Shown: positions 41,018 to 47,914 of the stretch, piece after piece
How positions within the stretch are numbered: the stretch's first letter is position 1
Layout: each line of letters opens with the position of its first letter
Source of the DNA: Paenibacillus sp. An7
Lineage (GTDB): Bacteria > Bacillota > Bacilli > Paenibacillales > Paenibacillaceae
Assembly (NCBI RefSeq): GCF_009870785.1
Contig: NZ_WTWX01000023.1
Coordinates: 1 to 47,914, forward strand
Length of the DNA: 47,914 nucleotides
Reading direction: 5' to 3'
The notes under the pieces: model-generated
What the model saw: the letters and a program-made list of their open reading frames with translations, nothing else
Database searches by the model: none
What the model was told of the DNA's origin: nothing
Translations under genes and position numbers: made by a program

Positions 41018-41980
41018 ATGATCCCAAGTGAAACTCCTCCAGAAGTACAGAAGAAAAAGCGGAGGTTTCAGGCGGCGGGACGAAGCAGGTTATTGCGATC
41101 AGAAGGCAGGTGGGGACTCCTCATGGTGTCCCCCTATCTGATTCATTTTCTCGTCTTCGTGGCAGGTCCGCTGGCTGTCTCCCTCTATTTCAGCTTCACA
41201 AAGTATGACATGTTAACTCCACCGCAGTGGATTGGACTAGGGAATTATCAGCAGTTATTTCAGGAACCTTTATTCTGGAAGTCTCTATGGAACACCCTTT
41301 ACTTTGCTATTCTTTTCGTGCCGATCCAGACCGTACTTGCACTTATCCTCGCCGTGATGCTGAATCAGAAGCTGAAGGGACTAAAATTATTCCGGATGGC
41401 TCACTTTATTCCGGTGATCTCTTCCTGGACGGTTATTCTTTATGTGGCGGATTCCATCTTTAATCCCCGTTTTGGGATTGCGAACTCTCTTCTCATTAAA
41501 TGGGGTCTTGATCCACAGCAGTGGCTGAACAGCGAAAAATGGGTTATTCCCTTACTCGTTATCATTGCTGTTTGGAAAGGGATCGGGTACATCATGATTC
41601 TCTTTCTGGCAGGGCTCCAAAGTGTTCCTGGGGAGCTATACCAAGCAGCAGAAATCGATGGAGCCGGTGCTTTTCATAAATTCCGTGCCATTACAGTACC
41701 GCTTATCTCGCCTACTACGTTTCTTGTCATTATCTTAAGTACCATCTCTACGTTTCAGGCATTCGAACAAGTCTACGTCATGACAGGGGCCGGAGATATC
41801 TCTTCTGCAGGCGGACCTCGAAATGCGAGTCTTGTACTCATGCTGTATTTGTATAGAGAAGGGTTCTCCTTCATGCATATGGGTTATGCCTCGGCGATTG
41901 CTTGGGTGCTGTCTATGATCTTGTTCAGCCTTACACTGATACAGATGAAAATGCAGAACCGGTGGGTGCACTACAATTAA
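41018..41980 (+). CDS. Sugar ABC transporter permease, MalF type
   Basis: The 320-residue protein has a basic cytoplasmic N-terminus of about 35 residues, six membrane segments and the EAA loop (about 205-225: ELYQAAEIDGAGAFHKFRAI) that docks the ATPase. It follows the binding-protein gene by 21 bases. AAAGGAGAG precedes the ATG. Confidence 0.93.
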   Translation: MIPSETPPEVQKKKRRFQAAGRSRLLRSEGRWGLLMVSPYLIHFLVFVAGPLAVSLYFSFTKYDMLTPPQWIGLGNYQQLFQEPLFWKSLWNTLYFAILFVPIQTVLALILAVMLNQKLKGLKLFRMAHFIPVISSWTVILYVADSIFNPRFGIANSLLIKWGLDPQQWLNSEKWVIPLLVIIAVWKGIGYIMILFLAGLQSVPGELYQAAEIDGAGAFHKFRAITVPLISPTTFLVIILSTISTFQAFEQVYVMTGAGDISSAGGPRNASLVLMLYLYREGFSFMHMGYASAIAWVLSMILFSLTLIQMKMQNRWVHYN

Positions 41981-42024
41981 ATGCGGCTGCCCCTGTTTTT
42001 CTGTAAGAAAGGAAGTGGATACGG

Positions 42025-42849
42025 ATGCCCGGTAAAAACCTGCGTAAAGCAGCTGCATATCTGGCTATTATGATCAGTTCGCTCGTTATGCTTGTCCCAT
42101 TTGCCAAGGCTGTACTCAATTCTCTAAAGACCTATAAAGAATATACCGCCGTACCGCCTACTTGGTTCCCGGACATCTTCCAGTGGTCAAACTATGCTGA
42201 GGTGCTGAAGCTCGGTGATTTCGGAACTCAAACGATGAACAGCTTTATTGTATCTATACTCTCGGTCATTGGGACGCTGTTATCCTGCTCATTAGTCGGT
42301 TATGCGTTTGCGAGAATTAGGTTTCCGATGAAAAATATACTCTTTCTATTTGTACTCGGTACGATGATGATTCCGCCTGTGGTGATCATTATCCCGCACT
42401 TTATGATCTTCAACTCGATGAACATGCTGGATACACTAACCCCCCTTTGGGTCATTGAGTGGCTGGCTCAACCTTTTGGCATCTTCTTAATGCGGCAGGC
42501 GTTTCTTGGGATTCCGGGAGAGTATGAGGAATCGGCTAAAATGGAAGGCTGCAACCCGCTGCGGATTTACTGGCGGATCTACATGCCAATGAGCTTACCT
42601 TCGCTTGCTACCCTCGCGATTTTTACGTTTATGAGCAAGTGGAATGAGATTCTTGCTCCTTCCATTTATCTGAGTTCCAGTGAGAAGTTCACCCTTCCGA
42701 TCGGGATCTTGGGGCTGAAAGGACAGTGGGTGGGGAATGAACAGCTGATGGTTGCTGCAGCACTGATGAGTTTGCTTCCAATCCTGCTCGTCTTCTTGTT
42801 TGCTGAGAAATATTTTGTGCAAAATCATTCGGCATCAGGGATTAAATAA
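42025..42849 (+). CDS. Sugar ABC transporter permease, MalG type
   Basis: The 274-residue protein has six membrane segments and the EAA loop EYEESAKMEGCNPLRIYWRI. It pairs with the MalF-type permease 44 bases upstream. No ATP-binding gene follows, so an ATPase must come from elsewhere; the MsmX-type protein at 1593 is a candidate. GAAAGGAAG precedes the ATG. Confidence 0.93.
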   Translation: MPGKNLRKAAAYLAIMISSLVMLVPFAKAVLNSLKTYKEYTAVPPTWFPDIFQWSNYAEVLKLGDFGTQTMNSFIVSILSVIGTLLSCSLVGYAFARIRFPMKNILFLFVLGTMMIPPVVIIIPHFMIFNSMNMLDTLTPLWVIEWLAQPFGIFLMRQAFLGIPGEYEESAKMEGCNPLRIYWRIYMPMSLPSLATLAIFTFMSKWNEILAPSIYLSSSEKFTLPIGILGLKGQWVGNEQLMVAAALMSLLPILLVFLFAEKYFVQNHSASGIK

Positions 42850-42943
42850 GGGTATGGATTATACCTAGTCAGATGAAGTAGATGGATTGAAACCATATAT
42901 CGCGTCATATGTCGCTTCCTACTTAGGAAGAAGAGGAGTGAAC

Positions 42944-43861
42944 GTGCTGATGAGAAGTGGGCATGAATTAACAAAGAAGATACCCCTAGCTGCTTTTAGC
43001 GGATCGTTAATAGATTATCCTTTGCGAGAAGCAATGGAGATTACATCTGAGCTTGGATTTGATGGGATTGAGATTGCCTGCCGCTCTCCTCACCTTGGAC
43101 TAGATACACCTCTTGAAGAAGTAAAAGAGTTAGGTGAATATGCAGCGGAGCTTGGACTTCGCATCCCGGCACTAGCAGGATACACGGGTCACTTTTCCAC
43201 TCTAAATGATGAAGAATGTGAAGCTGCGCTGGAGGAATTTCATAAGTTGCTTCGGATTGCCGAGGTGTTGTCTGTCCCTTGCATTCGGGTTTTTCCGGGA
43301 GGACCTAATGCGTTCTTGGCAGAGAATCAGCACTATGAGCGAGCGGCTCACTATTTACGGAAATGTATCACAGAAGCCGAAGAGTCTCGAGTTCAGCTAT
43401 TGATTGAGATTCATAACCAGACCTTAGTGGAAGATGCAGATAGTGCGCTCCGGCTGCTAGAGCTAACCGGTGGAACAGGGCTTGGTTTTATTCATGACGC
43501 AGGCAATATGTATATTTCGGGTGTGGACTATGGGGAAGCGTCCGTGCGTAAGCTTGGAAGTCATCTGAGCCATATTCATATAAAAGATGAGAAACGGATT
43601 GCAATAGAAGGTGCAGAAGGGTCTTTTACCAATCGGACTCGGCATGGCATAGAGGCATTTATGCAGTGCAGGCTTGGGGAAGGTTCCGTAGATCATCGGC
43701 CCATGCTGGCTGCTGTTCTTACGAGCGGGTATGCCGGCTGGATCACACTGGAGTGCGCGGCCCCTTTTCCACCGAAAGAGCGGCTGGCTTATGATCTGGC
43801 TGAGATTGAAGGACAGCTTGAAGCTGTGAGAGAGGTCAAGAGAAGCAGTCCGATTGAATAG
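42944..43861 (+). CDS. Sugar phosphate isomerase/epimerase-like TIM-barrel protein
   Basis: The roughly 305-residue protein belongs to the xylose isomerase-like TIM-barrel (AP endonuclease 2) family. Probable metal ligands are the glutamate of LIEIHNQT, the His-Asp of FIHDAGNMY, the histidine of HIHIKDE and the final glutamate of ITLECAAPF. The family includes inosose dehydratase, tagatose and hydroxypyruvate isomerases; the substrate cannot be told. GTG 42944 has AAGAGGAG five bases upstream; TTG 42887 has no clear site and ATG 42950 is also possible. It lies between the permeases and two dehydrogenases and probably acts on the imported compound. Confidence 0.8.
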   Translation: MLMRSGHELTKKIPLAAFSGSLIDYPLREAMEITSELGFDGIEIACRSPHLGLDTPLEEVKELGEYAAELGLRIPALAGYTGHFSTLNDEECEAALEEFHKLLRIAEVLSVPCIRVFPGGPNAFLAENQHYERAAHYLRKCITEAEESRVQLLIEIHNQTLVEDADSALRLLELTGGTGLGFIHDAGNMYISGVDYGEASVRKLGSHLSHIHIKDEKRIAIEGAEGSFTNRTRHGIEAFMQCRLGEGSVDHRPMLAAVLTSGYAGWITLECAAPFPPKERLAYDLAEIEGQLEAVREVKRSSPIE

Positions 43862-43865
43862 TTGA

Positions 43866-43945
43866 AATCAGAGGATGGCGAACCCATGCATGATGAAGGT
43901 AGAAGAATCAGAGGATGGTGGGCCCGTGCAGATGCAGGTAGAGAA
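43866..43945 (+). repeat. Imperfect 40-base tandem duplication
   Basis: Two copies of about 40 bases, both beginning AATCAGAGGATGG, follow each other in the gap between the isomerase and first dehydrogenase genes. The second half has several substitutions and one indel. No protein is encoded. Confidence 0.7.
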
Positions 43946-43959
43946 GGGGGAATTGTTCC

Positions 43960-44994
43960 ATGACGTTTGGCAGCAAAAGATCAGAAGAAGGGAAGGGTGA
44001 CGGTGCCTTTGCGATAGTCGGCTGTCAGCATCCCCATATTTCTATCTTTATAGAGGAAATGCAGGCACTAGGACATGCTTGTGCTGGGATCTATGATGAA
44101 GGTGATCAAACGCTGGCAAGGAAGATAGCAGAGCAGTACCAGCTTCCTTTTGCGGACAGTGCGACAGAACTGCTGGCGAACGAAGACGTAGAGTATATCG
44201 GTTGTTCTGCAATTAATAACGAGAAGATTCAGATCGCTGCTGCCTGTGAGCGGTATGGAAAACATCTGATGCTGGATAAGCCTGCTGTGGTAGACCGGGC
44301 TGGGCTTAATCAGTTGGAACAGATCATAGGCAGGGGTAAGATTCAGATCGGTATGCTGTTAACGGAGCGATACCGGCCGGCTGTATATACGCTGTATGAT
44401 CTCATTCGTAAAGATGTGCTTGGACAAGTGATGAGTATTACGATGCGAAAACCGCATCGATTACGGCCTGATACGAGGCCAAATTGGCATTTTAGTAAGG
44501 AGCAGTCCGGCGGGATTGTTATTGACCTGCTCATACATGATTTTGATCTTCTCAGATGGCTCACAGGACAGGAAGTAAGCGAAGTGAGCGGTAGAATGGG
44601 GAAACAGATCTTGCCGGAGTACCCGGAGTTCTATGATACGGCAGCGGTACAAGTAGAAATGGATCAAGGAACCGTAGCACAGCTATATGCTGATTGGCAT
44701 GCACCTGAGAAATGCTGGACGTGGGGCGATGGCCGTATTTTTATAACGGGAACAAAAGGAAGTGCGGAGATTCGGCTTGCCGGTGACCCTGCTGTTTCGA
44801 CTGACGAAGAATTGCTGCTTATGATGACGCATGAACAAGTGATTGTGGAAGTTCCACTTAGAGCACCGGCAGCATCGGTGACTGAGGATTTTTTGAGACG
44901 TGTCCGAGGAGAAACACATGATTTCACCCATTATGATTTGCTTGAAGCGACGAAAGCAACTTTGCTTGCCGATGAGCAGGCCATACGAGTGTAG
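43960..44994 (+). CDS. Gfo/Idh/MocA family dehydrogenase (first)
   Basis: The 344-residue protein has a Rossmann domain and a C-terminal alpha/beta substrate domain of the Gfo/Idh/MocA type. Two usual motifs are altered: the nucleotide-binding turn is VGCQHPH (20-26) rather than GxGxxA/G, and the catalytic EKP motif is DKP (106-108). The second conserved region, LLIHDFDLLRWLTG with H193, is present. It may still bind NAD(P) but its activity is less sure than that of the next gene. AAGGGGG precedes the ATG. Confidence 0.8.
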   Translation: MTFGSKRSEEGKGDGAFAIVGCQHPHISIFIEEMQALGHACAGIYDEGDQTLARKIAEQYQLPFADSATELLANEDVEYIGCSAINNEKIQIAAACERYGKHLMLDKPAVVDRAGLNQLEQIIGRGKIQIGMLLTERYRPAVYTLYDLIRKDVLGQVMSITMRKPHRLRPDTRPNWHFSKEQSGGIVIDLLIHDFDLLRWLTGQEVSEVSGRMGKQILPEYPEFYDTAAVQVEMDQGTVAQLYADWHAPEKCWTWGDGRIFITGTKGSAEIRLAGDPAVSTDEELLLMMTHEQVIVEVPLRAPAASVTEDFLRRVRGETHDFTHYDLLEATKATLLADEQAIRV

Positions 44995-45057
44995 TTCTTG
45001 AGATCAATCTCTTAGTCATAATCTTATAACCCAGATCTAAATAAAGGTGAGATCACA

Positions 45058-46110
45058 TTGAATGGGACAGGGGGAAATAGGATGGTATCTAAGGTGGAAC
45101 CGCTAAGGTATGGAATTGTTGGTTGCGGAATTATTGCAGAAGTACATGCAGCGGAGATGGTCAAAATATCAGAGGCTGAGCTGATCGCCGTATGTGACAG
45201 CAAGCCCGATCAGGCAGCTAGGTTCTCAGCACAATACGGGGCGGCTGCTTACAGTGATCTAGATCAGATGCTTGCACGAACGGACATTGAAGCGGTATGT
45301 ATCTGTACTCCCAGCGGACTGCATGTCGAGCAAGTGATTCGGGCCGCTAAGGCAGGAAAGCATGTTCTCTGTGAGAAGCCGATGGCTATTGAGATGAAGG
45401 GTATGGACCGGATGGTTGAGGCTTGCCGCGAGGCGGGCGTGAAGCTGGCTACTATTTTCCCAAGAAGGATGTCTCCTCAAGCACAATATGCGAAGCAACT
45501 TATTGAACAAGGGGCTTTGGGCAGGCTCAGCTTATGTTCTGCTTACGTCAAAATTTATCGCAGTCAGGATTATTACGACAGTGCCGGCTGGCGGGGGACG
45601 TGGGAAATGGATGGCGGGGGAGCGATGATGAATCAGGGGATTCATACAGTCGATTTGCTGCAGTGGCTTGCTGGAAATGTCGTTTCATTGCAGGGCAAAG
45701 CTCGGAATGTGCTGAGGGACATCGAGGTAGAGGATACCGCTATTACAATGCTTGAGTATGAGAGTGGCGCAATGGGTGTGCTTGAAATTACAACAACTGC
45801 CTACAAAGGCAAAGGAATGCGTATTGAAATCTACGGTGAGAAAGGTTCGCTAATCATCGAAGAAGAAGATATTGTGCAGCTGGAGATTGAAGGGCAGCAG
45901 GTTCAGCTTCCTGTATTTCCGCCATTTCAAGTGATTCCTGATGGACATAGGGAGCAGATCCGTGATCTCTGTTATGCGGTGCGTGAGCAAAGAGAGCCGG
46001 TGATAACCGGAGAAGAGGGGAGACATTCGCTGGAGATCATACTTGGAACGTATGCTTCTTCTCGTCAGCAAGAAGAAATTCGGCTGAAAGAGTATTTCGC
46101 TGTGAGATAG
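45058..46110 (+). CDS. Gfo/Idh/MocA family dehydrogenase (second)
   Basis: The 350-residue NAD(P)-dependent oxidoreductase has the Rossmann motif YGIVGCGIIAEVHA, the catalytic CEKPMA (105-110) and NQGIHTVDLLQWLAG with H196. All core motifs are intact. Members oxidise or reduce sugars such as inositols, glucose or sugar acids; the substrate is unknown. Two starts are possible: TTG 45058 with AAAGGTGA seven bases upstream, and ATG 45082 with GGGGG eight bases upstream (342 residues). It is the last gene of the island. Confidence 0.85.
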   Translation: MNGTGGNRMVSKVEPLRYGIVGCGIIAEVHAAEMVKISEAELIAVCDSKPDQAARFSAQYGAAAYSDLDQMLARTDIEAVCICTPSGLHVEQVIRAAKAGKHVLCEKPMAIEMKGMDRMVEACREAGVKLATIFPRRMSPQAQYAKQLIEQGALGRLSLCSAYVKIYRSQDYYDSAGWRGTWEMDGGGAMMNQGIHTVDLLQWLAGNVVSLQGKARNVLRDIEVEDTAITMLEYESGAMGVLEITTTAYKGKGMRIEIYGEKGSLIIEEEDIVQLEIEGQQVQLPVFPPFQVIPDGHREQIRDLCYAVREQREPVITGEEGRHSLEIILGTYASSRQQEEIRLKEYFAVR

Positions 46111-46143
46111 GCGTGACATGTAGGAGTGACTGAAGAGGGAAGA

Positions 46144-46186
46144 TGGGCCGGCAGGATCAATCTTCTGCGGGCCTTGATTTGTTTTT
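46144..46186 (+). terminator. Terminator at the end of the sugar-uptake island
   Basis: GGCCGGCAG pairs with CTGCGGGCC with one mismatch around a ten-base loop, followed by a T-rich stretch ending in six T. Confidence 0.65.
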
Positions 46187-46299
46187 TATGAGGATTTAAA
46201 CAGGGGGAGGAATGAAGGCTGATGTAGAGGTAATATTAATAGTTTCTGATGCTTCAAAAAAGCTTGTTTGGGGTACAATGCATATAGAGGTTTGTTACC

Positions 46300-46329
46300 T
46301 TGATTTTGGGTCTGTATATTTGTTACAAT
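46300..46329 (+). promoter_or_regulatory. Candidate promoter of smpB
   Basis: TTGATT at 46300-46305 and TACAAT at 46324-46329 are 18 bases apart, about 70 bases before the gene. Confidence 0.5.
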
Positions 46330-46397
46330 AAAGACCGGAACAGAGTTAGCTAGCAATACCGTCCAGTGAATAAATGATCCTGAGAAGAGGTGAGAAC

Positions 46398-46877
46398 ATG
46401 GCGAAGAATACGGACAGTAAAGTGCTTGCGCAGAATAAAAAAGCTTCCCATGACTACTTTATCGAGGATACGTATGAAGCAGGGATGGTGCTGACCGGTA
46501 CGGAGATTAAGTCTCTGCGGAATGGTCGTGCGAATATAGGAGATGCCTTTGCGACGATTCGTAATGGTGAGATTCATATTCACAACATGCACATTAGTCC
46601 ATTTGAGCAAGGGAACCGTAACAATCCGGATGACCCAACAAGAACGCGTAAGCTGCTTATGCATAAATCGCAGATCCATAAACTCCTTGGATTATCCAAG
46701 CAGGATGGATACTCAATCGTACCACTCAAGATTTATATCAAGAATGGGTACGCGAAGCTGCTTCTTGGACTTGGTAAAGGTAAGAAGCAATATGATAAGC
46801 GAGATACTGCTGCGAAGCGGGATGCACAGCGTGACATTCAGCGTGCACTGCGCGAGAAGCAGAAGATTGCTCGTTAA
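46398..46877 (+). CDS. smpB: SsrA-binding protein SmpB
   Basis: SmpB binds tmRNA and brings it to stalled ribosomes. The 159-residue protein has [19 protein letters not shown], the core [16 protein letters not shown], the segment [18 protein letters not shown] and the basic C-terminal tail ([19 protein letters not shown]) that enters the decoding site. ATG 46398 has AGAGGTGAG upstream; an earlier in-frame start at 46374 would add eight residues. ssrA lies 257 bases downstream. Confidence 0.96.
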   Translation: MAKNTDSKVLAQNKKASHDYFIEDTYEAGMVLTGTEIKSLRNGRANIGDAFATIRNGEIHIHNMHISPFEQGNRNNPDDPTRTRKLLMHKSQIHKLLGLSKQDGYSIVPLKIYIKNGYAKLLLGLGKGKKQYDKRDTAAKRDAQRDIQRALREKQKIAR

Positions 46878-46973
46878 GATTTAAGGTTTAGGGTATGAAG
46901 CTTCATATGGTAACTGTCTCCTTGTTTACCTGCAAGATGTAGGCTGCCATCTGTCGCATTATATATATTTTTG

Positions 46974-46982
46974 TGATATACT
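46974..46982 (+). promoter_or_regulatory. Candidate extended -10 promoter for ssrA
   Basis: TGATATACT is an extended -10 in the smpB-ssrA gap. It would give a 5' precursor about 145 bases long. No good -35 is seen. Confidence 0.4.
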
Positions 46983-47042
46983 AAGTTTCGTACGAGAGAG
47001 GAACATACGATCTCGTGAAGACAAGTTTTTACTGCTTCTGAT

Positions 47043-47070
47043 CATCCTTTTACCATGGAGGAAAAGGATG
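47043..47070 (+). other. Hairpin in the ssrA leader
   Basis: CATCCTTTT pairs with AAAAGGATG around a ten-base centre that contains CCATGG. A separate 12-base palindrome, GGATCATGATCC, lies at 47095-47106. They may guide processing of the tmRNA precursor; that is a guess. Confidence 0.45.
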
Positions 47071-47134
47071 CGGAATAGATCTACTTTTTGCTCAGGATCA
47101 TGATCCGATCTATCCAAGAAGCCCTTTTTATTAA

Positions 47135-47495
47135 GGGGGCGTTTATGGATTCGACGGGGATAGTTCGAGCATGGGTAGCGGGTAGTGGGGACGCGTCCGC
47201 TTCATCAACGCTAAAGCCAATTAAACGGCAAACAACAAAACAACTACGCTTTCGCAGCTTAATAACCTGTGAGCGTGCTCTTACTCTGTATCGCCCATGT
47301 ACCGGGATAAGGGCTCAACTTTAGTGGGATACGCTGTCTAGTCTCCGCCTGCGGCTAGCTGAAGAAGACAACCAGGCTGACCTGAAGGGAATCCGGTAAC
47401 GGGGAGTCTCTAGGGTGACATTAAATCTGTTACTACACCCGTAGAAGCCTATGTGGCGTTATCTTCGGACAGGGGTTCGACTCCCCTCGCCTCCA
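47135..47495 (+). ncRNA. ssrA: tmRNA
   Basis: The 5' end GGGGGCG pairs with the 3' CGCCTCC to form the tRNA-like acceptor stem, followed by discriminator A at 47495; CCA is not encoded. The 5' TTTATGGATTCGACGGG and the T arm AGGGGTTCGACTCCCCT are typical. The tag reading frame at 47227-47262 encodes GKQQNNYAFAA followed by two stop codons, so with the charged alanine the tag is (A)GKQQNNYAFAA. It works with SmpB, encoded just upstream, to rescue stalled ribosomes and mark products for ClpXP. Confidence 0.95.
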
Positions 47496-47500
47496 TACAT

Positions 47501-47533
47501 AAACCCAGCCCTGATAAGGGCTGGGTTTTTTAA
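47501..47533 (+). terminator. Terminator of ssrA
   Basis: A perfect 12-base-pair stem AAACCCAGCCCT/AGGGCTGGGTTT with loop GATA is followed by T residues. Confidence 0.9.
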
Positions 47534-47836
47534 ATTAATATGGATTGTTGATCAGGGACTCAGTTCGAAACGCATAGTTACCTCTTACCTCTGTCGCCAG
47601 TTTGCAATGCTCTCTCTATTGAATACTTCCGAAAAGTTTGTTTTTCATATTCAAATTAACAGATGTGTTATTAGTAGAGAATACCAGCCCAAATCTCTAT
47701 ATTTACTTCCACATTAATAGTTAGGGAATAACGAAATGTAAAAGTTCGTCTAACCAAGAATGGAGTGTCATTGTCTGCAGATCCACATGGGGTTAGAAGA
47801 GTATAAGTCATGCTTAATTTTTTTCGAAAAAAGTAC
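47534..47836. other. Intergenic stretch without a recognisable gene
   Basis: I see no credible coding sequence, tRNA or repeat here. The open frames that cross it have no ribosome binding site or recognisable protein pattern. It separates the ssrA terminator from the promoter at 47837. Confidence 0.6.
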
Positions 47837-47865
47837 TTGCATAATTTTTATCAGCATGATATATT
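47837..47865 (+). promoter_or_regulatory. Strong promoter pointing out of the window
   Basis: TTGCAT at 47837-47842 and TATATT at 47860-47865 are exactly 17 bases apart, preceded by an A/T-rich run that could act as an UP element. No ribosome binding site or start codon follows within the last 49 bases, so it may drive an RNA operon; the gene itself lies beyond the window. Confidence 0.55.
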
Positions 47866-47914
47866 CTAATTCCGGCCAAGAAGTTAGCCAGTAAGCAACA
47901 CACTGAATAACAAG

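Noticed and set aside
36450..46190. The island as a prophage, integrative element or IS-borne segment
   Set aside because: No integrase, transposase, terminal repeats or tRNA attachment site was seen at either end.
47088..47324. A 78-codon open frame across the start of ssrA
   Set aside because: It crosses the tmRNA, whose ends and tag frame are clear; the frame has no ribosome binding site.

Overview
The window looks like chromosomal DNA of a Paenibacillus-type member of the Bacillales. This is judged from protein families, gene order and ribosome binding sites of the AGGAGG type with frequent GTG and TTG starts; no database search was run. Almost everything is core metabolism on the + strand. 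The exceptions are clpP, a tRNA-Arg and a two-component system on the - strand.

Layout. 1-55 is the 3' end of a tRNA-Lys. 327-2717 holds a PucR/CdaR-type regulator and an MsmX/UgpC-type sugar ABC ATPase with a candidate CcpA site at its promoter. 3050-6305 is hprK-lgt-ppaX-yvoF, which includes the HPr kinase/phosphorylase and the pyrophosphatase that serves it. 6599-14508 is a histidine operon, hisZ-G-D-B-H-A-F-IE-J; only hisC is absent. It is followed by a diverged PRPP synthetase paralogue. 15850-23258 matches the Bacillus yvcD-trxB-(glcK)-rapZ-yvcK-whiA-crh region, but the Crh-position protein carries His15. 23452-24906 holds a secreted SIMPL protein and the convergent clpP, whose promoter carries a CtsR operator. 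25101-25175 is tRNA-Arg(CCG). 25467-32758 is the central glycolytic operon cggR-gapA-pgk-tpiA-gpmI-eno, with a CggR-like operator. 32862-36331 is yjfB-like, secG and rnr; RNase R has a very long Gly/Arg/Ser/Lys tail. 36498-46110 is a sugar-uptake island: a YesMN-type two-component system divergent from a binding protein and two permeases, then a sugar isomerase and two Gfo/Idh/MocA dehydrogenases. 46398-47495 is smpB and ssrA. A strong promoter pointing out of the window ends it.

How the parts fit. The island lies between rnr and smpB, which are normally close neighbours, and looks like an accessory insertion. It has no ATPase of its own; the MsmX-type ATPase near the start of the window is the obvious candidate partner. 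The substrate-binding lipoprotein needs Lgt, also encoded here. HprK, PpaX, the HPr/Crh-like protein, the candidate cre site before msmX and the glucokinase link these genes to carbon catabolite control, and the six-gene glycolytic operon would take the products onward. The sugar handled by the island cannot be told from sequence alone.

Limits. All motif positions were read by eye. Promoters and operators are pattern matches. Gene symbols rest on recognised family features and gene order.
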